Positions 7,884 to 17,662 of a DNA stretch of 64,000 bases are shown piece after piece. The notes beneath the pieces were generated by a model. The model was not told where the DNA came from. It saw nothing but the letters and a program-made list of their open reading frames with translations, and searched no databases. Source of the stretch: Shewanella electrica. Lineage in GTDB: Bacteria > Pseudomonadota > Gammaproteobacteria > Enterobacterales > Shewanellaceae. The DNA lies in NCBI RefSeq assembly GCF_022321485.1, contig NZ_JAKOGG010000018.1:1-64000 (forward strand), read 5' to 3'. How positions within the stretch are numbered: position 1 is the first letter of the stretch; every line of letters starts with the position of its first letter. The position numbers were made by a program, and so were the translations under genes.

Positions 7884-9305
7884 TTAGCGTAAAATAAAGC
7901 GCTTGAGCCACTGTTGTAGCCGCCCGCCATAGGGCGGCTTAATCCATTGTGTTGGTGACACGCGACCACGTTGAAACACGGTTTTGGCGTGGCTAAACTC
8001 TCTAAAGCCTTCAACGCCGTGATAGTGTCCCATGCCCGAGGCACCCACGCCGCCAAACGGCGCATCATCCACCGCAACATGCATCAAGGTCTCATTGATT
8101 GATAGTGCGCCAGCATGTGTATGTTGCAATACCCGCTGTTGCAGGGCGGTTTGTTCACTCATCAGATACAGTGCTAACGGCCGTGGCCGCTGCTTGATGT
8201 AATCCAATGCTTGCTCGATGCTGCTGTAGCCGACAATCGGCAGGATCGGCCCAAAAATCTCCTGCTGCATCACCTGCATCTCGTCATTCACCTTGGTGAG
8301 TAACTGTGTGGGCCAAGCGCGAGTATTGAGTTGCTGTGGTTCAATTGGGCAAGCACTGACACATTGTGCGCCCTTGGCGCGGGCATCATCGAGCAATGCA
8401 CTCAGCCGCTGGCGATGGCGCTCTGACACAATAAAGCTAACATCGGCGTTGTTGCTGAAGTGCGGATAATGCTGGGCAAACTGTTGTTGATACTGGGCAA
8501 TAAATTCCGGCACTCGCGCCTCGGGGCACAGTACATAATCGGGCGCGATACAGATCTGTCCGGCATTGAGCGTCTTACCAAAAATCAGCCGTTGTACCGC
8601 CAGCGCTATCGGTATCTGTTCATCAATTAGCACGGGCGACTTGCCGCCTAATTCCAATGTCACTGGGGTGAGGTTGTGGGCGGCCGCCGCCATCACCTGT
8701 TTGCCCACCGAGGTGGCACCGGTAAATAACAGATGATCAAATGGCAAGGCGGAAAACGCTTGCGCCACTTCAACGCCGCCTTCCATAACCGAGACGTGCT
8801 CAGCGCTAAATGCTCGTTGCAATAACTGGCGTAACACTTGGTTGGTGGCTGGGGTAAATTCCGACAGCTTCAACATCACGCGATTGCCTGCTGCCAGTGC
8901 GCTGACTAACGGCCCAAGCGATAACATCACCGGGAAATTCCACGGCACTATGATGCCCACAACGCCTTTGGCTTGATAGTGAACACTCACCTTAGCGGGC
9001 GCTAACAACACCCCAGCGTGGCGTTTGCTCGGTTGCATCCAACGGCGCAGACGTTTGTGGCTGTAATCAATCATACTCAGCACCGGCTGAATATCGGCCC
9101 ACAAGGTGTCGTAGCTGGCACGTTGACCATAGTCTAGCTTGAGCGCATCCGTCAGCGGCGTAACATGAGCGAGTAACTGTTGCTTCAACACGAGTAGCTG
9201 CTGCTGGCGCTGGGATGCCGTACTAAACGGCGTTTGCATAAAACCTTGGCGTTGTTGTGCAAACGCGCTAAGTAAGTCACTGTTGGCATGGGCTGAGTCG
9301 GTCAT
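7884..9305 (-). CDS. Aldehyde dehydrogenase, coniferyl-aldehyde dehydrogenase type
   Basis: 473 aa, NAD(P)-dependent aldehyde oxidation. Visible ALDH motifs: 'GVVGIIVPWNFPVML' (cofactor-binding Asn), 'KLSEFTP', 'FTGATSVGK', 'ELGGKSP' with the general-base Glu, and 'NAGQICIAPDYV' with the catalytic Cys. The 'QICIAPDYV' context and about 470-aa length match the membrane-associated/CALDH branch (fatty and coniferyl aldehydes) rather than betaine-aldehyde types. Its stop is 6 bp from the convergent btuF stop. The substrate cannot be set from sequence alone. Confidence 0.9.
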   Translation of the reverse strand: MTDSAHANSDLLSAFAQQRQGFMQTPFSTASQRQQQLLVLKQQLLAHVTPLTDALKLDYGQRASYDTLWADIQPVLSMIDYSHKRLRRWMQPSKRHAGVLLAPAKVSVHYQAKGVVGIIVPWNFPVMLSLGPLVSALAAGNRVMLKLSEFTPATNQVLRQLLQRAFSAEHVSVMEGGVEVAQAFSALPFDHLLFTGATSVGKQVMAAAAHNLTPVTLELGGKSPVLIDEQIPIALAVQRLIFGKTLNAGQICIAPDYVLCPEARVPEFIAQYQQQFAQHYPHFSNNADVSFIVSERHRQRLSALLDDARAKGAQCVSACPIEPQQLNTRAWPTQLLTKVNDEMQVMQQEIFGPILPIVGYSSIEQALDYIKQRPRPLALYLMSEQTALQQRVLQHTHAGALSINETLMHVAVDDAPFGGVGASGMGHYHGVEGFREFSHAKTVFQRGRVSPTQWIKPPYGGRLQQWLKRFILR

Positions 9306-9450
9306 GTGGCGGCGCTACCATTACTGAATGTGGTGGGTGTTGCTGGCGGATTACACTAGCACAAACGGCCAATGTTTGGTGATAAAGCTCACAGTAAGCC
9401 AGCCAGCTTTTACTAGACTTAACGTATGGCGGCAAACGTCAGAGGCCTTT

Positions 9451-9861
9451 ATGGATAACCAACGACACGGTTTATTTATTGGTATTGAGCATAGTGGTCG
9501 CGACCACTTCTTTCTCTCAATTAAAGCCATTGGCAAGCTCACTCATCAAGATTATCAACTGATGGTGCCGCTGCTAGAAGCGGCGATTGAGGGCACGGTG
9601 CAGCCAGAGTTATATGCCTTAGTGGATGTGACCGAGTTGCAGGGCTGGGATGCCGAAGCGCTGTGGGATGACCTGAAGTTAGGTGTCACTCACGGCCGTG
9701 ATTTTAAAAAGATTGCCGTGGTTGGCCGTAGTGGCTGGCAGCAATGGATGACCAAAGTCGCCGATTGGTTTACCCCCATCGATATTGAATACTTTTATCA
9801 ACGGCAGGCAGCGGTTGATTGGTTAGAACAAGCAGTAAACGACGGCCAGCATACATCGTAG
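9451..9861 (+). CDS. SpoIIAA-like (STAS-fold) protein
   Basis: 136 aa, starting at the ATG at 9451 with AGAGG 5-6 nt upstream; the frame extends further upstream but without a plausible start context. The alternation of strands and helices, and the 'LYALVDVTELQGWDAEALWDDLKLG...FKKIAVVG' core with 'W' near the end, match the SpoIIAA-like family (CRAL-TRIO/STAS-related, PF11964 type). These small cytosolic proteins have no firmly assigned function. It is followed 59 bp later by a universal stress protein. Confidence 0.75.
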   Translation: MDNQRHGLFIGIEHSGRDHFFLSIKAIGKLTHQDYQLMVPLLEAAIEGTVQPELYALVDVTELQGWDAEALWDDLKLGVTHGRDFKKIAVVGRSGWQQWMTKVADWFTPIDIEYFYQRQAAVDWLEQAVNDGQHTS

Positions 9862-9892
9862 GATTGATGTATGACTGTGCTATTTGATACCT

Positions 9893-9906
9893 CGAGCTAA
9901 CGCTCG
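9893..9906 (+). other. Small hairpin directly before the usp ribosome-binding site
   Basis: CGAGC (9893-9897) pairs with GCTCG (9902-9906) around TAAC. The stem ends 4 nt before the strong Shine-Dalgarno GGAGGT (9911-9916) of the downstream gene. It may stabilise the mRNA or tune ribosome access; there is no T-run. Confidence 0.4.
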
Positions 9907-9920
9907 GTTAGGAGGTCAAA

Positions 9921-10352
9921 ATGCGTTCAAAAGATATTTTGTGGCCCACAGACTTTTCCACCACGGCGTCGCACGCACTGCAATATGCGGTGGAAATGGC
10001 CAACTTCTACAAAGTCGGGCTGCGTATTCTGCATGTGGTTGACCAACCCATTGCCGATGCCAGCTATCAATTATTGATTGTGACACCAGAAGAACTGGCG
10101 AAAAGCATGGAGGAGGCCGCCGCTGACAGTATGAGAAAGCTGTTGGCGCGATTAGACACTGAACTGCGGGTGGAAACGGTGATTCGTCGTGGGGATCCGG
10201 TGCAAGTGATCGTCGATGAAGCGGAAAGCGCCGATGTTGGCATGATCGTACTGGCTAGCCATGGTCGCTCCGGTTTAGCGCACTTCCTAAACACCAATGT
10301 GTCAGAGGAGATTGCGAATCGTGCCCATTGCCCGGTGCTGGTGGTGAAATAG
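9921..10352 (+). CDS. Universal stress protein family (UspA domain)
   Basis: 143 aa, a single Usp domain. It opens with 'ILWPTDFS...A..A..YA' (ATP-binding Asp near residue 10) and ends with 'VLASHGRSGLAHFLNTNVSEEIANRAHCPVLVVK'. The ATP-binding signature G-2x-G-9x-G-(S/T) is present only in part: GRSG is there, but the later Gly-Ser is replaced by Ser-Glu. Ribosome-binding site GGAGGT is strong. Probably a cytosolic stress protein; nucleotide binding is uncertain because of the altered motif. Confidence 0.88.
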   Translation: MRSKDILWPTDFSTTASHALQYAVEMANFYKVGLRILHVVDQPIADASYQLLIVTPEELAKSMEEAAADSMRKLLARLDTELRVETVIRRGDPVQVIVDEAESADVGMIVLASHGRSGLAHFLNTNVSEEIANRAHCPVLVVK

Positions 10353-10543
10353 TCAGCCTGTTGTTTTACCTGTTAGCGGTGAGCTACCGCGTGGTGGTTC
10401 ACCGTTCATCTTATTGATCTCCACAGTAATCAGATAGATAGCGGGCGTGAACTGTTTCTGTGTTTTAACTGAATTACATTGTCACATCGACTAAACTCAA
10501 GTAGTTTGGTATGGTCATTTCAGCTTGAAATCAGGAGCAAGTC

Positions 10544-10858
10544 ATGAATATGTGGCATCCAGAGCAGGTGAGCAAACAACAGATTGCCTTTGTGCGTAAG
10601 TTGTATCTGGCGCATGTGATTGATGATGGCAAACACAACTTATTATCGTTGCAAAAGTTGACCGGTATGCCACGGCGAACGCTGCAAGATGCGCTGGCCG
10701 CCTGTAGTGATATCGGTATTGAAGTGGCATTTATTCAAGATGGTGCCCGTAACAATAGCGGCTACTACCATATTCAAACGTGGGGGCCGATCAACAGCGC
10801 ATGGGTCGGCACGCATCTCTCGCAAATTCAAAACTTACTCAATATTCCCGCTGCTTAA
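10544..10858 (+). CDS. Small winged-helix-like putative DNA-binding protein
   Basis: 104 aa with a clear Shine-Dalgarno (CAGGAG, 7 nt before the ATG). Residues about 20-60 read as a helix-turn-helix: 'NLLSLQKLTGMPRRTLQDALAACSDIGIEVAFIQDG', followed by a beta-wing-like 'NNSGYYHIQTWGPIN'. That is the shape of a small winged-helix protein conserved in Shewanella and Vibrio; I do not recognise a named family member with known function. It stands alone, converging on the DUF2956 gene with 4 bp between the stops. Confidence 0.65.
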   Translation: MNMWHPEQVSKQQIAFVRKLYLAHVIDDGKHNLLSLQKLTGMPRRTLQDALAACSDIGIEVAFIQDGARNNSGYYHIQTWGPINSAWVGTHLSQIQNLLNIPAA

Positions 10859-10862
10859 TCTG

Positions 10863-11198
10863 TTACAACCACGCATACAAGCCAAACCCTAACCAACTCA
10901 CAAATAACAGCCCCCAAGGTAACCATTTAGGTAATTGGGTATGTTGATGCTGTAAATCTACCTCTGTTTCAAGCTGTAACTGCTCATCGAGTTGATGCCC
11001 AGTCTGCGCTTTCTTCTGCTGTTTGTTACGTTCGCGCGCCTTCGCTTTTTGCTGTTTTTTATACTCGGCGATGCCTTTTTCAATCCCTTGAGCAATCAGT
11101 TTGGTTTGCTCTTTGGTCTGCCCTTGCTGCTGGTTCGCCTTGGCGACCGCGAGGGCGGCTTGCTGGGTTTCTGGAGAGATCTGCTGCTTGGTGGCCAT
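10863..11198 (-). CDS. DUF2956 family small membrane protein
   Basis: 111 aa. The N-terminal 'SPETQQAALAVAKANQQQGQTKEQTKLIAQGIEKGIAEYKKQQKAKARE' type sequence is the DUF2956 signature (described here by position, residues 8-56). A long basic/Gln-rich helix leads to one C-terminal membrane segment (about 91-110). The family is known only from gammaproteobacteria and has no assigned function. The layout suggests a tail-anchored inner-membrane protein with a cytosolic helix. Confidence 0.8.
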   Translation of the reverse strand: MATKQQISPETQQAALAVAKANQQQGQTKEQTKLIAQGIEKGIAEYKKQQKAKARERNKQQKKAQTGHQLDEQLQLETEVDLQHQHTQLPKWLPWGLLFVSWLGFGLYAWL

Positions 11199-11329
11199 TA
11201 TCTGCCTTGGTTGTCTGCTGGATAGCTGTTATTGTGCCAGCATTCGCATGACTTGTGCGAACCTTGCGCACATTCAAGTGAGCATCGTGACGGAACTGTT
11301 CGTTTATCACTCAAAAAGAGAACATCACT

Positions 11330-13099
11330 TTGGCAAAACCTTCCTCTAGCTCGGTGCGAGTATTGCCGTGGCTGCTGAGCTTTTTACGGCCTTATCGTTG
11401 GCGCGTACTCGGTGCCATGCTGTTTTTATTGATTGGTTCGCTCGCTTGGCTGGCGCTGGGGCAGGGCGTGCGCATGATGGTAGATGAAGGCTTTTTGGCC
11501 GATAACGCCGCCAGATTGAACCAGATTATCGGTATGATCCTCGGACTGACCGCCGTCAGTGCCGCCGCCGTGTTTTGCCGTTTTTACTTGATGACTTGGT
11601 TAGGGGAAAAGGTCAGCAACGATATTCGCCAACTGGTGTATCAACGTTTGCTGCACCAAAGCCGCGACTTTTTTGCCAAGCTGCGTACCGGCGAAGTGAT
11701 TTCGCGTTTTACTGCTGATTCAACCTTATTGCAAACCGTGGTCGGTTCCAGTTTGTCGATGGCACTGCGCTCATCGGTGACCTTGCTCGGTGGCTTGGTG
11801 ATGATGGGCTTCACCAGTTGGAAACTCACCTTGCTGGTGTTATTGGCAGTGCCGTTGGTATTAGTGCCGGTGGGTGTGTTGGGCCGTAAGGTGCGGCAAC
11901 TGGCGCGTACCAGCCAAGATAAAGTCGGCGCGCTCGGCGCCTATGTCGATGAAACACTGCACGAGATCCACACGGTGCAATCTTATGGGCATGAGCCAGT
12001 GGATCAACGCCAGTTTGATGGTCTACTCTCTGAGGTGTTAGCTGCCGCTAGTGGCCGCATAAAGTACCGTGCGATGTTGATCTCGGGCGTGATGCTGCTG
12101 AGTATCGGCGCGATTGTCGGCGTGACTTGGGTCGGGGCGCACGATGTGATGGCTGGGCGAGTCTCGGCCGGTGAACTGTCCGCGTTTATGTTTTATGCGG
12201 TGATGGTGGCGGGCGCGGCGGCCACTATCAGCGAAGTGATTGGCGATATTCAGCGTGCTGTCGGCGCGACTGAGCGCTTGATGGAGCTGGCGTTAACGCC
12301 AGTAACCATTGTCGATGTGGCAACGCCGCAAACTTTGCCCACGCCAGTGCGCGGTGCGCTGGCTTTGCGTCAGGTCGATTTTGCTTATGACGTTGGCGAG
12401 CCGGTGCTGCGACAGTTAAATATCAACATCAACGCTGGCGAGCGGGTGGCATTAGTTGGGCCAAGTGGTGCCGGTAAAAGCACGTTGTTTCAGTTGCTGC
12501 AACGTTTCTACACGCCCACTGCTGGCGCAATCGAACTGGATGGTGTCGATATTCGTCAGTTGCCTATAAACTTGCTACGGGCACAATTCGCGCTGGTGCC
12601 GCAAGAATCGGTGATCTTTGCTGGCAGCGTGTTAGATAACGTGCGCTATGGTCGGCCGGATGCCAGCGACGCCGAAGTGATTGCCGCCTGTAAAGCGGCT
12701 TACGCCGATGAGTTTATTAACGAGCTGACTGATGGCTACCACGCCTATTTAGGTGAACGCGGTGTACGTTTATCTGGTGGACAGAAACAACGCATCTCGA
12801 TTGCGCGCGCGATTTTGGCTGACAGGCCGCTACTGTTGCTGGATGAAGCAACCAGCGCCTTGGATGCGGTCAGTGAAGTGAAAGTCAAACAGGCGCTCGA
12901 CAAGCTGATGGTCGGCCGCACCACCTTAGTGATTGCCCACCGCTTGGCGACCGTGTTAAATGCCGATCGCATTCTGGTATTAGATCAAGGCCAACTGGTG
13001 GCTAGCGGCCGCCACCAAGAGTTGTTGCAATCGAGTGAGCTGTATCGCCAATTTGCGGCGTTACAACTGCTGAGCGAAACCAGTGAACTCCCTGCCTAG
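11330..13099 (+). CDS. ABC transporter, fused permease and ATPase (MsbA/LmrA-like exporter)
   Basis: 589 aa. The N-terminal half is a six-helix ABC exporter membrane domain. The C-terminal half is a nucleotide-binding domain with Walker A 'GPSGAGKST' (near residue 378), Q-loop 'VPQESV', signature 'LSGGQKQR', Walker B 'LLLLDEATSALD' and switch His 'IAHRL'. The half-transporter would act as a homodimer. The start is a TTG at 11330 behind AAAGAGA; no better ATG lies nearby. It resembles the drug/lipid exporter group, and the substrate cannot be assigned. Confidence 0.88.
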   Translation: MAKPSSSSVRVLPWLLSFLRPYRWRVLGAMLFLLIGSLAWLALGQGVRMMVDEGFLADNAARLNQIIGMILGLTAVSAAAVFCRFYLMTWLGEKVSNDIRQLVYQRLLHQSRDFFAKLRTGEVISRFTADSTLLQTVVGSSLSMALRSSVTLLGGLVMMGFTSWKLTLLVLLAVPLVLVPVGVLGRKVRQLARTSQDKVGALGAYVDETLHEIHTVQSYGHEPVDQRQFDGLLSEVLAAASGRIKYRAMLISGVMLLSIGAIVGVTWVGAHDVMAGRVSAGELSAFMFYAVMVAGAAATISEVIGDIQRAVGATERLMELALTPVTIVDVATPQTLPTPVRGALALRQVDFAYDVGEPVLRQLNININAGERVALVGPSGAGKSTLFQLLQRFYTPTAGAIELDGVDIRQLPINLLRAQFALVPQESVIFAGSVLDNVRYGRPDASDAEVIAACKAAYADEFINELTDGYHAYLGERGVRLSGGQKQRISIARAILADRPLLLLDEATSALDAVSEVKVKQALDKLMVGRTTLVIAHRLATVLNADRILVLDQGQLVASGRHQELLQSSELYRQFAALQLLSETSELPA

Positions 13100-13217
13100 C
13101 GGCGATATGAATAAGTCGCTAATGCAAGTCATCGGGTGAGTTATTTGCCCATTTGCGGTTAGACTGTGCGCAATTTTTTTGAAACTGACAAAAGCTGTTG
13201 TAAAAGTAGAGCGATAA

Positions 13218-13922
13218 ATGTTCCTAACTAATTATTTTAATAAGCAAAATAATGTTATTTCTATCACGCGCAAGCAAGCGAGTGATTTTGCCAAAAAGGT
13301 TGCTGGTGACGTGAATCCCATCCACGATGAGGATGCAAAGCGTTTTGTAGTGCCTGGCGATCTGCTATTTGCATTAGTGTTGGGCGAATATGGCCTGAGT
13401 CAAAAGATGCAGTTTCGTTTTGAAGGTATGGTGGCCGATGAAGTGCCGCTGCATTTTCGTGAAGTCTCCGATGAGCTGATCCGCGTCGAAGATGAAAACG
13501 ACAAACCCTATCTGCAAGCGAGCCGCAGTGGTGACAAACGGCATTGCGATACACAGCTGGCATCGTTTATTCGCAGTTATGTGGCCTTTTCTGGGCTCAA
13601 CTTTACCCACGCCATTGTGCCGTTGATGCAGGAACATCAGTTGATGATCAACCCAGCACGGCCATTGGTGATCTACGAAAGCATGGGCTTTGAGCTAAAC
13701 ACGCTCGACTTTGATGACGTAGAGCTGCAACTGGTTGATAAAACCATGGTGGTAGATGGCAAACGCGGTGATGTGACCTTGTCATTTAAACTGATGAGCG
13801 GCGAGCGCGAAGTCGGCACCGGCTGTAAAACGCTGGTGATGAGTGGCTTACGTGAATTAGACCAAGCGGCCATTGATGACATGATTGCCCGTTATCGCGT
13901 CCGGGCCGAGCAAGTCGCTTAA
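13218..13922 (+). CDS. DUF3581 family protein
   Basis: 234 aa. The opening 'MFLTNYF...ITRKQASDFAKKVAGDVNPIHDEDAKRFVVPGDLLFALVL' matches the DUF3581 family. Within it, 'A-G-D-x-N-P-I-H' followed by 'F-x-V-P-G-D' resembles the MaoC/hot-dog-fold hydratase and thioesterase motif, so an acyl-thioester-related fold is possible. No catalytic function is established for the family. It converges on metK, sharing a bidirectional terminator. Confidence 0.8.
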   Translation: MFLTNYFNKQNNVISITRKQASDFAKKVAGDVNPIHDEDAKRFVVPGDLLFALVLGEYGLSQKMQFRFEGMVADEVPLHFREVSDELIRVEDENDKPYLQASRSGDKRHCDTQLASFIRSYVAFSGLNFTHAIVPLMQEHQLMINPARPLVIYESMGFELNTLDFDDVELQLVDKTMVVDGKRGDVTLSFKLMSGEREVGTGCKTLVMSGLRELDQAAIDDMIARYRVRAEQVA

Positions 13923-13955
13923 CGGCACCGCTGCCAACTGTGTTACTGATAAAAA

Positions 13956-13980
13956 TAAAGGCGCTCAATGAGCGCCTTTA
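13956..13980. terminator. Bidirectional terminator between the DUF3581 gene and metK
   Basis: Perfect stem TAAAGGCGCTC / GAGCGCCTTTA with a 3-nt loop. It is flanked by an A-run on the left and T-rich sequence on the right, so it can serve both convergent genes. Confidence 0.85.
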
Positions 13981-14003
13981 TTGTGCCTAACCTAAGTTAG
14001 TGA

Positions 14004-15155
14004 TTACAGACCCGCGTCCGCTTTCAGGATTTCAACCTTGTCGGTTTTTTCCCAAGGGAATTCTTCACGACCGAAGTGGCCGTATGCCGCAGTCTGTTGG
14101 TAGATTGGGCGAGCCAGATCCAACATTTCGGTCAGGCCGTATGGGCGCAGGTCGAAGTGTTGACGTACCAACTGTACCAGTTTCTCTTGTGGGATTTTGC
14201 CAGTACCGAAAGTATCTACGCTGATAGAGGTTGGCTCAGCCACACCGATTGCGTAAGACACTTGGATTTCACAACGGTCAGCCAGACCTGCTGCTACCAA
14301 GTTTTTCGCTACATAACGCGCCGCGTATGCTGCACTACGGTCAACTTTTGATGGGTCTTTACCTGAGAACGCACCACCACCGTGACGTGCCATACCACCG
14401 TAGGTATCTACGATGATTTTACGGCCAGTCAGACCACAGTCGCCCATTGGGCCACCGATAACAAAACGGCCAGTTGGGTTGATGAAGTATTTGGTGTCTT
14501 TGCTCAACCATTCTGCTGGCAGGGTCGGTTTGATGATGGTTTCCATCACGCCTTCCTGCAGCTCTTTCATGGATACGTCTTCGCTGTGCTGCGTTGATAA
14601 CACGATAGCGTCGATACCCACAATCTTGCCTTCATCATAAGCGAAGGTAACTTGTGATTTTGCATCTGGACGCAGCCAAGGCAGAATGCCGGCTTTGCGT
14701 ACTTCAGATTGACGTTTTACCAATGCGTGTGCGTAAGTGATTGGGGCTGGCATCAGTACGTCAGTTTCGTTGCTGGCGTAACCGAACATCAAACCTTGGT
14801 CACCGGCGCCTTGTTCTTTAGGATCTTTACGATCAACGCCTTGGTTAATGTCTGGCGACTGCTTACCAATGGCGCTCAATACTGCACAAGAGTTAGCATC
14901 AAAGCCCATCTCTGAGCTGGTGTAGCCAATTTCGCGCACAGTGTTACGGGTCAATTCTTCAATATCAACCCAAGCAGAAGTGGTGATCTCACCGCCAACC
15001 ATTACCATGCCAGTTTTGACATAAGTTTCACATGCGACGCGGGCCTTAGGGTCTTGGGCCAGAATGGCGTCGAGCACCGCATCAGAAATCTGATCGGCGA
15101 TTTTGTCTGGATGTCCTTCTGAGACCGACTCAGAGGTAAACAGGTGTCTTGCCAT
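14004..15155 (-). CDS. metK: S-adenosylmethionine synthetase
   Basis: 383 aa. Makes SAM from methionine and ATP in the cytosol. Motifs: '[23 protein letters not shown]' at the N-terminus, '[12 protein letters not shown]' (about 117-128) and the P-loop-like '[19 protein letters not shown]' (about 255-280). The start was set at the ATG at 15155; the open frame extends 21 codons upstream, but the protein family begins at '[11 protein letters not shown]'. A MetJ-like operator lies 50-73 bp upstream and overlaps the probable promoter, consistent with methionine repression. Confidence 0.97.
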   Translation of the reverse strand: MARHLFTSESVSEGHPDKIADQISDAVLDAILAQDPKARVACETYVKTGMVMVGGEITTSAWVDIEELTRNTVREIGYTSSEMGFDANSCAVLSAIGKQSPDINQGVDRKDPKEQGAGDQGLMFGYASNETDVLMPAPITYAHALVKRQSEVRKAGILPWLRPDAKSQVTFAYDEGKIVGIDAIVLSTQHSEDVSMKELQEGVMETIIKPTLPAEWLSKDTKYFINPTGRFVIGGPMGDCGLTGRKIIVDTYGGMARHGGGAFSGKDPSKVDRSAAYAARYVAKNLVAAGLADRCEIQVSYAIGVAEPTSISVDTFGTGKIPQEKLVQLVRQHFDLRPYGLTEMLDLARPIYQQTAAYGHFGREEFPWEKTDKVEILKADAGL

Positions 15156-15204
15156 AATAGGGAAAATCTCGTTAGTGAGTGTGACAACTCGGTAAAAGCA
15201 GTTT

Positions 15205-15228
15205 AGATGCTTTTCCATCTAGACGGCT
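15205..15228 (-). promoter_or_regulatory. MetJ operator of metK (three tandem met boxes)
   Basis: Three contiguous 8-mers can be compared with the MetJ consensus AGACGTCT: 15205-15212 (5/8), 15213-15220 (4/8) and 15221-15228, AGACGGCT (7/8). They directly adjoin a -10-like TAAAAT (minus strand, 15229-15234), so bound MetJ would block transcription of metK. The rest of the 325-bp gap to tkt (15229-15553) is AT-rich and holds no recognisable gene; it should carry the tkt promoter. Confidence 0.75.
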
Positions 15229-15553
15229 ATTTTAATCAAAATCTGGGCTGATGACACCCCCAATGTCAGAAATTGTGCATTAGCTTGAATGTAAATTATG
15301 GAATAGCTATCGGAGTAAGCGAACGCCTCAATCGTTTCTTTGTCATACAAATAGCTGTTTTTTCGATTGCAACTTAGGTTTTGTTAATAAGCTTTCAATA
15401 ATGTTGAACGTTTTGTAAGCGTTCGAACTTTTTTATGACTAAAACGCAATAAGCGGCGGTGGAAATTTATTTGATTCACAGCTCTCTCTGCGTGAGAATG
15501 ATGCGCATCACATTTTTTAACCTCTATGACCTCACATTTAAGCAGGAGAGAGC

Positions 15554-17548
15554 ATGTCTTCTCGGAAAGAACTCGCTAACGCTATTCGTGCACTCAGTAT
15601 GGATGCTGTTCAAAAGGCCAAATCAGGACACCCAGGCGCGCCTATGGGCATGGCAGACATCGCTGAAGTATTGTGGAATGATTTTCTAAAGCATAACCCG
15701 ACCAACCCAAAATGGTCTGATCGCGATCGTTTCGTATTGTCTAACGGTCACGGTTCAATGCTGATCTACTCACTGCTGCACCTGAGCGGCTATGACTTGG
15801 GCATCGAAGATCTGAAGCAGTTCCGTCAGTTGCATTCAAGAACTCCTGGTCACCCAGAATATGGTTATACCCCAGGTGTTGAAACCACCACTGGCCCACT
15901 GGGCGCGGGTATCAGCAACGCAGTCGGTATGGCGATTGCTGAAAAAACGCTGGCAGCACAATTTAACCGTGATGGTCACGCTATCGTTGATCACTACACT
16001 TACTGCTTCTTAGGTGACGGCTGTTTGATGGAAGGTATCTCCCATGAAGCCTGTTCACTGGCGGGCACTCTGGGACTGGGCAAACTGATTGCTTTCTGGG
16101 ATGACAACGGTATCTCTATCGACGGTCACGTTGAAGGCTGGTTCACCGACAACACACCAAAACGTTTTGAAGCTTACGGCTGGCATGTGATTGCCGACGT
16201 AGATGGTCACGATAGCGATGCTATCCGTGCCGCTATCGAAGCTGCTAAAGCGGTGACTGACAAACCAACCATGATCTGCTGCAAAACCATCATCGGTTTT
16301 GGTTCACCAAACAAATCTGGCAGCCACGATTGCCACGGTTCACCACTGGGTGAAGACGAGATCGCCGCAGCGCGTGAATTCTTGGGCTGGCCACATGCAC
16401 CATTTGAAATCCCTGCTGACGTATACGCGGGTTGGGATGCCAAAGAAGCTGGTAAAGCTAACGAAGCCGCATGGAACGACAAGTTCGCTGCTTACGCGAA
16501 AGCTTACCCAGAGTTGGCAGCAGAATATGAACGCCGTGTACTGAAAGGCGAACTGCCAGCTGAGTTCGAAGCCAAAGCACAAGCATTCATCGAAGAATGC
16601 CAAAGCAAAGGCGAAGGCATTGCTAGCCGTAAAGCGTCACAAAACGCTATCGCTGCATTCGGTGCGCTGTTGCCTGAACTGCTGGGCGGCTCTGCTGACT
16701 TGGCCGGTTCTAACCTGACCTTGTGGTCAGGCTCTAAAGGTATTCAAGAAGATCCTGCCGGTAACTACGTGTTCTACGGTGTGCGTGAGTTCGGTATGAG
16801 CGGCATCATGAACGGTGTATCGCTGCACGGTGGTTTCATCAACTACGGCGCAACCTTCATGATGTTCATGGAATACGCCCGTAACGCTGTGCGTATGTCA
16901 GCGCTGATGGGCATTCAAAACATCTTCGTTTACACCCACGACTCAATCGGTCAAGGTGAAGACGGCCCAACTCACCAACCGGTTGAGCAACTGGCTAACC
17001 TGCGTATGACGCCAAACATGGCGGTATGGCGCCCATGTGATGCGGCAGAAACTGCGGTATCTTGGAAAGCCGCGATTGAACGTCGTGATGCGCCAACATC
17101 CTTGATTTTCAGCCGTCAAAACCTGAAAGCGCAAGCGCGTACTAGCGAGCAACTGGCTAACGTGGCGAAAGGTGGTTATGTGCTGCAAGATTGCGCTGGC
17201 ACACCAGAGCTGATCCTGATCGCTACCGGTAGTGAAGTGCAGTTGGCAGTTGATGCTGCGGCTGCATTGACCGAACAAGGCAAAAAAGTTCGCGTAGTGT
17301 CAATGCCATCAACTACCGAGTTTGATGCACAAGATGCGGCTTACAAAGAATCAGTATTGCCAAAAGCCGTGAGCAAACGTGTGGCTATTGAAGCGGCACA
17401 TGCTGACTACTGGATCAAGTATGTTGGCTTTGACGGTGCGGTTGTCGGCATGACCACCTTTGGTGAGTCTGCGCCTGGCAACGAACTGTTCAAAGAGTTC
17501 GGTTTCACTGTTGAAAACGTGGTTGCTAAGGCAAACGCGTTATTCTGA
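15554..17548 (+). CDS. tkt: Transketolase
   Basis: 664 aa, the usual bacterial length. Thiamine-diphosphate enzyme of the non-oxidative pentose phosphate pathway that moves two-carbon units between sugar phosphates. Motifs: '[18 protein letters not shown]' near residue 24, ThDP/Mg motif '[18 protein letters not shown]' (about 155-172), '[22 protein letters not shown]' (about 460-480). Shine-Dalgarno AGGAGAGAG precedes the ATG. It is the first gene of the tkt - epd - pgk - fba run of carbon-metabolism genes on the plus strand. Confidence 0.97.
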   Translation: MSSRKELANAIRALSMDAVQKAKSGHPGAPMGMADIAEVLWNDFLKHNPTNPKWSDRDRFVLSNGHGSMLIYSLLHLSGYDLGIEDLKQFRQLHSRTPGHPEYGYTPGVETTTGPLGAGISNAVGMAIAEKTLAAQFNRDGHAIVDHYTYCFLGDGCLMEGISHEACSLAGTLGLGKLIAFWDDNGISIDGHVEGWFTDNTPKRFEAYGWHVIADVDGHDSDAIRAAIEAAKAVTDKPTMICCKTIIGFGSPNKSGSHDCHGSPLGEDEIAAAREFLGWPHAPFEIPADVYAGWDAKEAGKANEAAWNDKFAAYAKAYPELAAEYERRVLKGELPAEFEAKAQAFIEECQSKGEGIASRKASQNAIAAFGALLPELLGGSADLAGSNLTLWSGSKGIQEDPAGNYVFYGVREFGMSGIMNGVSLHGGFINYGATFMMFMEYARNAVRMSALMGIQNIFVYTHDSIGQGEDGPTHQPVEQLANLRMTPNMAVWRPCDAAETAVSWKAAIERRDAPTSLIFSRQNLKAQARTSEQLANVAKGGYVLQDCAGTPELILIATGSEVQLAVDAAAALTEQGKKVRVVSMPSTTEFDAQDAAYKESVLPKAVSKRVAIEAAHADYWIKYVGFDGAVVGMTTFGESAPGNELFKEFGFTVENVVAKANALF

Positions 17549-17598
17549 TAGATAACTGAACAAATACGCTGAAGTTTCAGCTGGCTTCTCGCCAATTA

Positions 17599-17626
17599 CA
17601 ACGGCCTGTCATATGATAGGCCGTTG
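17599..17626 (+). terminator. Hairpin terminator after tkt
   Basis: CAACGGCCT (17599-17607) pairs with AGGCCGTTG (17618-17626). The loop contains the palindrome TCATATGA. It is followed by TTGTATTT, a modest T-rich tail. It lies between tkt and epd, so it may terminate or attenuate read-through. Confidence 0.7.
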
Positions 17627-17662
17627 TTGTATTTACCCTTCGCTGGAGCAATAGACGTAGTA

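Noticed and set aside
14004-15218. SAM riboswitch as control of metK
   Set aside because: No riboswitch fold was seen in the leader; the met-box array at 15205-15228 explains control better.
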